From contig NZ_CALKTQ010000216.1 in the NCBI RefSeq assembly GCF_937997465.1, forward strand, positions 1 through 10,177: a stretch of DNA of 10,177 nucleotides. The letters run 5' to 3'. Position numbers and translations under genes: made by a program. Below the pieces are notes generated by a model that did not search any database, was not told the origin of the DNA, and worked only from the letters and a program-made list of their open reading frames with translations. This DNA comes from an uncultured Campylobacter sp. Its GTDB lineage: Bacteria; Campylobacterota; Campylobacteria; Campylobacterales; Campylobacteraceae. Of the stretch, positions 6,607-10,177 are shown in pieces; the first letter of the stretch is position 1; every line of letters starts with the position of its first letter.

Positions 6607-6879
6607 ATGGCTTTGGATTCGGCTAAAAAAGCAGAAATTGTTGCGAAATTCGCTAGAAAAGAAAAAGATACGGGTTCTCCGGAAGTTCAGATCGCGTTGC
6701 TAACAGCAAGAGTCGAGGAGCTAACCAAGCACCTAAAAATCTACAAAAAAGATCACTCGTCTCGCCTAGGACTACTTAAAATAGTCGGCCGCAGAAAACG
6801 CTTGATGAAATATCTAAAAGCTAAAGATTACGCAGCTTACACAAAAGTTATCGCTGAGCTAAATCTCAGAGATAAATAA
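6607..6879 (+). CDS. rpsO: 30S ribosomal protein S15
   Basis: S15 is a small-subunit protein that binds the central domain of 16S rRNA early in assembly. The 90-residue product has the family landmarks: GSPEVQIALLTARVEELTKH at 23-42, the KDHSSRLGLLKIVGRRKRLM segment at 48-67 containing the 16S-contact HSSRLGL, and the C-terminal LKAKDYAAYTKVI. Length is normal (S15 is about 88-90). I choose ATG at 6607, with a near-perfect ribosome binding site AGGAGGT at 6596-6602, rather than the upstream TTG at 6514, which would add 31 unrelated residues and begin before the promoter. It is a single-gene unit with its own promoter and terminator, divergent from rrf2. In enterobacteria S15 represses its own translation; no such element is evident in this short leader. 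Confidence 0.98.
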   Translation: MALDSAKKAEIVAKFARKEKDTGSPEVQIALLTARVEELTKHLKIYKKDHSSRLGLLKIVGRRKRLMKYLKAKDYAAYTKVIAELNLRDK

Positions 6880-6883
6880 TCCC

Positions 6884-6908
6884 AAGCCCTAAATTTGGGG
6901 CTTTTCTT
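6884..6908 (+). terminator. Intrinsic terminator of rpsO
   Basis: AAGCCC (6884-6889) pairs with GGGCTT (6898-6903) around an eight-base AT-rich loop, and the right arm continues into a T-rich run. It starts four bases after the rpsO stop codon, the usual position and shape of a rho-independent terminator. Confidence 0.8.
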
Positions 6909-7097
6909 TCAAATTTTACTTCTTATTATTTTCAAAATTTAGATTCCTAAAATTTAGCAAAAAACCAAATTTACTATCCTATTACATTAAATAGATTTAA
7001 TTTTTCCCGCATACCGCTCATTTTACTCAAATTTTACCTTTCCAAAATTGAGCTAACTACGCTAAAGTTATCTAAATAAATTTTTTAAACTCTAGCC
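6909..7097. other. Gene-free AT-rich spacer between rpsO and the heat-shock operon
   Basis: This stretch has many AAATTT-type words and no reading frame, RNA gene or repeat that I can support. Short -10-like strings are present, but none stands out against the strong promoter at 7099-7128. Confidence 0.5.
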
Positions 7098-7118
7098 CTT
7101 GACAATTATCCGCTCAAT
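7098..7118. promoter_or_regulatory. HAIR-like site for the heat-shock repressor HspR
   Basis: The HspR inverted repeat (HAIR) consensus is CTTGAGT-N7-ACTCAAG. Here CTTGACA (7098-7104), seven bases, then GCTCAAT (7112-7118) match five of seven in each arm with exact spacing. The site covers the -35 box and spacer of the hrcA promoter, where HspR binding would block RNA polymerase. HspR control of hrcA-grpE-dnaK is established in Campylobacter and Helicobacter; occupancy of this copy is inferred. Confidence 0.5.
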
Positions 7119-7128
7119 GTTGTATAAT
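7099..7128 (+). promoter_or_regulatory. Sigma-70 promoter of hrcA-grpE-dnaK
   Basis: TTGACA at 7099-7104 and TATAAT at 7123-7128, both perfect consensus hexamers, are 18 bases apart. A T-G precedes the -10 box. A full -35 box is unusual in Campylobacter, where most sigma-70 promoters rely on a T-rich region instead; repressor-controlled heat-shock promoters are a known setting for strong core elements. The start would be near 7135, inside the CIRCE operator. Confidence 0.85.
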
Positions 7129-7132
7129 GCGC

Positions 7133-7159
7133 CTAGCAATTTAAAGGAGAGAGTGCTAA
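7133..7159. promoter_or_regulatory. Degenerate CIRCE operator for HrcA
   Basis: CIRCE is TTAGCACTC-N9-GAGTGCTAA. The right arm GAGTGCTAA (7151-7159) is perfect. The left arm CTAGCAATT (7133-7141) matches six of nine at the exact nine-base spacing. The spacer holds the hrcA ribosome binding site AAAGGAG (7143-7149), and the right arm ends one base before the ATG, so the element can act at transcription start and could also fold in the mRNA leader. HrcA from this operon is the expected binder. Confidence 0.85.
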
Positions 7160-7160
7160 T

Positions 7161-7940
7161 ATGATAAAGGTGAGCAAGCGAGATCTGATACTTGATTCTA
7201 TCATTCAAGCTTATCTTAGCGACAACGCTCCAATCGGCTCTAGCGAGCTTGGTTCGCGCATGGCGATGTCGATCCCGGCCTCTACGATCAGGGTTTATTT
7301 TAAAAAGCTCTCCGACGAGGGCGCGATCACGCAGTTTCACGTTAGCGGCGGCAGGATACCGACGGCAGCGACAATGAGGGATTATTGGCGAGCTAGATTA
7401 AATTTCGATGAGACGCTAAATATCGCAAATCCAAGCCTGCTAAAGTTGCTAAGCGATGAATTTGAAATTTACGCGATGGTTTTTGAAAACAAAACCCAAA
7501 CGCTAAACGAGGTCTTAAATTTAAACAATAGATTTTTGATTTTGAGCTTTAGCGAGGACGAGATAGCGCTCAAATTTAACTCGAAGGTAGAGAAATTTTT
7601 GAGCAATCTCATCGGCATAGACCTCGATAGGCTCGAGCTTACCTGTATGCAGGTGGGCCTAAACGAGCTAAGAAATAAGATAGCTGAGCTAAAGCGCAAC
7701 AAAATTCGCTTTTTAGAAAACGAAAAGGTAGCGCTTGAAATTTTCGGCAAGAGCTTTAAAAACGCGCTAAGCCCTAGTCTTGAGATGGTTTTTGACTCAA
7801 ATTTAGTCTTTTTCGGCGAAAATTACCTAGGCATGAAGCTTGGCGTAAATTTTGACGGCAAAGAGGCTAAAATGCTTTGCGCGGGCAGCATTTATAATGA
7901 TTATGAAAGATTTTTAAACAACCTAAAGGAGGCGGCATGA
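7161..7940 (+). CDS. hrcA: Heat-inducible transcription repressor HrcA
   Basis: HrcA represses class I heat-shock operons by binding CIRCE and depends on GroEL for folding, which couples repression to chaperone load. The 259-residue protein (C. jejuni HrcA is of similar size) has the N-terminal winged helix: PIGSSELGSR at 24-33, SIPASTIRVYFKKLSDEGAI at 37-56 and the wing-end motif SGGRIPT at 62-68 followed by MRDYW. A GAF-like dimerisation and inserted region follows to the C-terminus, ending in a short divergent tail as in other Campylobacter. Its start ATG is set by the adjacent CIRCE and the AAAGGAG site. The gene overlaps grpE by the four bases ATGA, indicating coupled translation. The operator directly upstream implies autoregulation. 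Confidence 0.96.
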   Translation: MIKVSKRDLILDSIIQAYLSDNAPIGSSELGSRMAMSIPASTIRVYFKKLSDEGAITQFHVSGGRIPTAATMRDYWRARLNFDETLNIANPSLLKLLSDEFEIYAMVFENKTQTLNEVLNLNNRFLILSFSEDEIALKFNSKVEKFLSNLIGIDLDRLELTCMQVGLNELRNKIAELKRNKIRFLENEKVALEIFGKSFKNALSPSLEMVFDSNLVFFGENYLGMKLGVNFDGKEAKMLCAGSIYNDYERFLNNLKEAA

Positions 7941-8464
7941 ACGAGAATGAAAACGTAGAACTTGAGCAGCAAATCCCGTCAAATTTTGACGAGAGTATCA
8001 GCTTTGAGGGCCTTGACGCGAAATACGTCGAGCTTCAAAAGCAGCTCGAGGAGCTAACGGATAAGTATTATAGAGCCAACGCGGACTTTGAAAACATCAA
8101 AAAGCGTTTTGAAAAGGAAAAAGCGGACATCGCAACGTATGCAAACGAGAAATTTGCGCGGGATCTGCTTCCGGTGATAGACGCGCTTGAGATGGCGGTA
8201 AATTTTGAAACCGAAGGCGACGAATACGCGGCAAAAATCAAAGAGGGAATTTATATAACGATAGATCAGTTTAAAAAATGTTTCGAGAAAAACGGCATCA
8301 CCGCGATCGAAGCGAACGAGGACTTTGATCCGAATTTCCACAATGCTATGCTGCAAGTAGAAAGCGAAGACGTGGAAAAAGGCAAGATCGTACAAGTGAT
8401 ACAAAAAGGTTACCTCATCAACGGCAGAGTTTTGCGCCCTGCGATGGTGTCGATAGCGAAGTAA
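7937..8464 (+). CDS. grpE: Nucleotide exchange factor GrpE
   Basis: GrpE is the cytoplasmic co-chaperone that releases ADP from DnaK. The 175-residue length is normal. Residues 1-25 are acidic and disordered, residues about 28-75 form the long dimerising coiled-coil helix (VELQKQLEELTDKYYRANAD, FENIKKRF), residues about 76-120 the four-helix bundle (ARDLLPVIDALEMAV), and the C-terminal beta domain carries the GrpE signature FDPNFHNAM to GYLINGRVLRPAMV at 130-171. ATG at 7937 has a strong site AAAGGAGG at 7925-7932 inside the end of hrcA. It lies between hrcA and dnaK, the standard order in this class. No oddity was seen; codon use is Campylobacter-like throughout, with CTA leucines and mixed GAA/GAG. 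Confidence 0.97.
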   Translation: MNENENVELEQQIPSNFDESISFEGLDAKYVELQKQLEELTDKYYRANADFENIKKRFEKEKADIATYANEKFARDLLPVIDALEMAVNFETEGDEYAAKIKEGIYITIDQFKKCFEKNGITAIEANEDFDPNFHNAMLQVESEDVEKGKIVQVIQKGYLINGRVLRPAMVSIAK

Positions 8465-8499
8465 AATTTGAAAGAAAAATTTAATAAAAAGGATAAACA

Positions 8500-10177
8500 A
8501 TGGCAAAAGTAATAGGTATAGACCTAGGAACGACGAATTCATGCGTAAGCGTGTATGAGAGAGGCGAAAGCAAGGTAATCCCGAACAAAGAGGGTAAAAA
8601 CACGACTCCTTCGGTTGTGGCGTTTACCGATAAGGGCGAAATTTTAGTAGGCGACAGCGCAAAACGCCAAGCCGTCACAAATCCTGAAAAAACCATATAC
8701 TCTATCAAAAGAATAATGGGTCTAATGAGCAACGAGAAAAACGCTCAGGAAGCTAAAGCTAGGTTGCCGTACCACGTCGTAGATAGAAACGGCGCGTGCG
8801 CTATCGAGATCGCGGGCAAAGTCTACACTCCGCAAGAAATCTCCGCAAAAGTGCTCATAAAGCTAAAAGAGGATGCGGAGAGCTATCTGGGCGAAACAGT
8901 CGTAGACGCCGTCATTACCGTGCCTGCGTACTTTAACGACAGCCAAAGAAAAGCGACAAAAGAGGCGGGAACTATCGCTGGACTAAACGTGCTTCGCATC
9001 ATAAACGAGCCAACTGCGGCGGCTCTTGCTTACGGTCTAGATAAAAAAGAGTCCGAAAAGATCATGGTTTACGACCTAGGCGGCGGTACGTTTGACGTTA
9101 CCGTACTAGAAACCGGCGATAATGTGGTCGAGGTTTTAGCTACGGGCGGTAACGCATTCCTGGGCGGCGATGATTTCGATAACCGCCTAATCGACTGGCT
9201 AACGAGCGAATTTAAAAGTGACTCGGGTATCGATCTAAAAACCGACGTGATGGCTATGCAGCGCCTAAAAGAGGCAGCCGAAACGGCCAAAAAAGAGCTT
9301 AGCTCGGCTCAAGAAACGACTATAAATTTACCGTTTATCACTGCTGATGCTACGGGTCCTAAACACCTCACAAAAACGCTAACTAGGGCCAAATTTGAGG
9401 GTATGATCGAAGATCTGGTCGCGCAAACGATCACCAAGATAAACGAGGTCGTAAAAGACGCCGGCCTAAACAAATCCGATGTCAAAGAGATCGTCATGGT
9501 GGGCGGTTCGACGCGTGTGCCTTTAGTGCAAGAAGAGGTCAAAAAGGCGTTTGGCAAAGAGCTAAATAAAAGCGTAAATCCGGACGAAGTCGTAGCTATC
9601 GGCGCGGCGATCCAAGGCGCGGTCATCAAAGGCGACGTGAAGGACGTGTTGCTCCTAGACGTCACTCCGCTAAGCCTAGGTATCGAGACTCTAGGCGGCG
9701 TGATGACAAAAATCATCGAAAAAGGCACGACTATCCCGGTTAAGAAAAATCAGGTATTTTCAACCGCCGAGGATAACCAAAGCGCCGTCACGATCCACGT
9801 ACTACAAGGCGAGCGCGAATTTGCCCGCGACAACAAATCTTTAGGTCAATTCAACCTTGAAGGCATCAACCCTGCTCCACGCGGTATGCCACAAATTGAA
9901 GTGACCTTCGACATCGACGCAGATGGTATCATCCATGTTTCTGCGAAAGACAAAGGCACAGGTAAAGAACAACAAATTACTATCAAAGCGTCTTCCGGTT
10001 TAAGTGATGAAGAAATTCAACAAATGGTGCGCGATGCCGAAGCGAACGCTGAATCCGACCGTAAATTTGAAGAATTGGTACAAGCACGCAATCAAGCGGA
10101 TCACTTAGTTCACAGCACGCGTAAACAATTAGACGAAGCGGGTGATAAAGTGCCTGCGGCAGATCGCGGTACCATCG
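8500..10177 (+). CDS. dnaK: Chaperone protein DnaK (Hsp70), cut by the window edge, chimeric 3' part
   Basis: DnaK is the ATP-driven Hsp70 chaperone working with GrpE and DnaJ. The frame is open for 559 codons to the last base; full-length DnaK is about 620-640, so the C-terminal lid is partly missing. Visible are the ATPase motifs IGIDLGTTNSCV (5-16), DLGGGTFDVTVLE (192-204) and IVMVGGSTRVPLV (331-343), the linker VLLLDVTPLSLG (383-394) and the substrate-binding beta domain from about 395. ATG at 8500 has the site AAGGAT at 8489-8494, 35 bases after grpE. Up to about residue 445 sequence and codons are Campylobacter-like; beyond that they are Pasteurellaceae-like (for example SSGLSDEEIQQMVRDAEANA and HLVHSTRKQL). 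There is no frameshift at the switch. The N-terminal assignment is certain; the 3' end should not be trusted as this organism's own. Confidence 0.95.
   Translation, partial: MAKVIGIDLGTTNSCVSVYERGESKVIPNKEGKNTTPSVVAFTDKGEILVGDSAKRQAVTNPEKTIYSIKRIMGLMSNEKNAQEAKARLPYHVVDRNGACAIEIAGKVYTPQEISAKVLIKLKEDAESYLGETVVDAVITVPAYFNDSQRKATKEAGTIAGLNVLRIINEPTAAALAYGLDKKESEKIMVYDLGGGTFDVTVLETGDNVVEVLATGGNAFLGGDDFDNRLIDWLTSEFKSDSGIDLKTDVMAMQRLKEAAETAKKELSSAQETTINLPFITADATGPKHLTKTLTRAKFEGMIEDLVAQTITKINEVVKDAGLNKSDVKEIVMVGGSTRVPLVQEEVKKAFGKELNKSVNPDEVVAIGAAIQGAVIKGDVKDVLLLDVTPLSLGIETLGGVMTKIIEKGTTIPVKKNQVFSTAEDNQSAVTIHVLQGEREFARDNKSLGQFNLEGINPAPRGMPQIEVTFDIDADGIIHVSAKDKGTGKEQQITIKASSGLSDEEIQQMVRDAEANAESDRKFEELVQARNQADHLVHSTRKQLDEAGDKVPAADRGTI
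9826..10177 (+). other. Segment of apparent Pasteurellaceae origin at the end of dnaK
   Basis: After the conserved codons for DNKSLG the base usage changes abruptly. Leucine codons before 9841 in dnaK are 19 CTA of 34 by my count; after it they are 0 CTA of 6, with 4 TTA. Glutamate is 10 GAA and 0 GAG after the switch, whereas both are common before. The encoded protein (SSGLSDEEIQQMV, DRKFEELVQARNQADHLVHS) resembles Haemophilus / Aggregatibacter DnaK rather than campylobacterial DnaK. The precise breakpoint is blurred by conservation, about 9815-9850. An assembly join at a shared word is the simplest explanation. Confidence 0.8.

Noticed and set aside
8465..8499. Internal promoter or terminator between grpE and dnaK
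   Set aside because: The 35-base gap is AT-rich but holds only the dnaK ribosome binding site; no hairpin or clear -10/-35 pair.
8054..9728. Several minus-strand frames opposite grpE and dnaK
   Set aside because: They are antisense shadows of well-identified chaperone genes, with no ribosome binding sites or conserved motifs; the Ser/Thr/Val-rich ones mirror dnaK codon use.
1..10177. CRISPR array, tRNA or rRNA genes, insertion sequence or defence island
   Set aside because: No regularly spaced repeats, cloverleaf-type sequences, transposase motifs or nuclease/toxin genes were seen on either strand; apart from the dnaK end, the window is core chromosome.

Overview
The window looks like chromosomal DNA of a Campylobacter from the moderate-GC group that includes C. 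showae, C. rectus and C. curvus. The evidence is the protein sequences (FlhA, HrcA, GrpE and the DnaK N-terminal part read as campylobacterial), the frequent CTA leucine codons and AAATTT words, and the gene order rpsO / Rrf2 / flhA and cmoB / hotdog protein, which I recall from C. jejuni (Cj0884-Cj0882c and Cj0976-Cj0977). I cannot name the species from sequence alone.

Layout. A lone plus-strand metallo-beta-lactamase-fold hydrolase (111-734) converges on a seven-gene minus-strand cluster (905-6462). Read from its promoter side, that cluster is: an Rrf2-type regulator with three cysteines, flhA (flagellar export gate, TTG start), a DHH phosphoesterase of the NrnB type, a 75-residue acidic protein, a 59-residue lipoprotein, cmoB (tRNA wobble uridine modification), and a Cj0977-like hotdog protein. 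Gaps are 3-11 bp or 4-base ATGA overlaps, so this is very probably one operon. The convergent intergenic region (735-904) carries four alternately oriented copies of a 9-mer (GTCAAATTT / AAATTTGAC), which can form competing hairpins.

A divergent promoter region (6463-6606) separates the operon from rpsO (S15), which has its own promoter and a clear hairpin terminator. After about 190 bp without genes comes the class I heat-shock operon hrcA-grpE-dnaK. It is preceded by a near-consensus TTGACA / TATAAT promoter overlapped by a HAIR-like (HspR) site and followed by a degenerate CIRCE (HrcA) operator that encloses the ribosome binding site. HrcA would feed back on its own operon, and GrpE is the nucleotide exchange factor for DnaK.

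The most striking observation is at the right edge. The dnaK reading frame stays open to the last base, but from about position 9830 the codon use and protein sequence switch from Campylobacter-like to Pasteurellaceae-like (Haemophilus / Aggregatibacter type). The switch falls in the conserved block encoding DNKSLG, and the window then ends. A chimeric assembly of two oral bacteria is the most likely cause; a real mosaic dnaK is possible but less likely. I found no convincing undescribed system. The items most worth checking are the dnaK junction, the 9-mer excess and the small lipoprotein gene.
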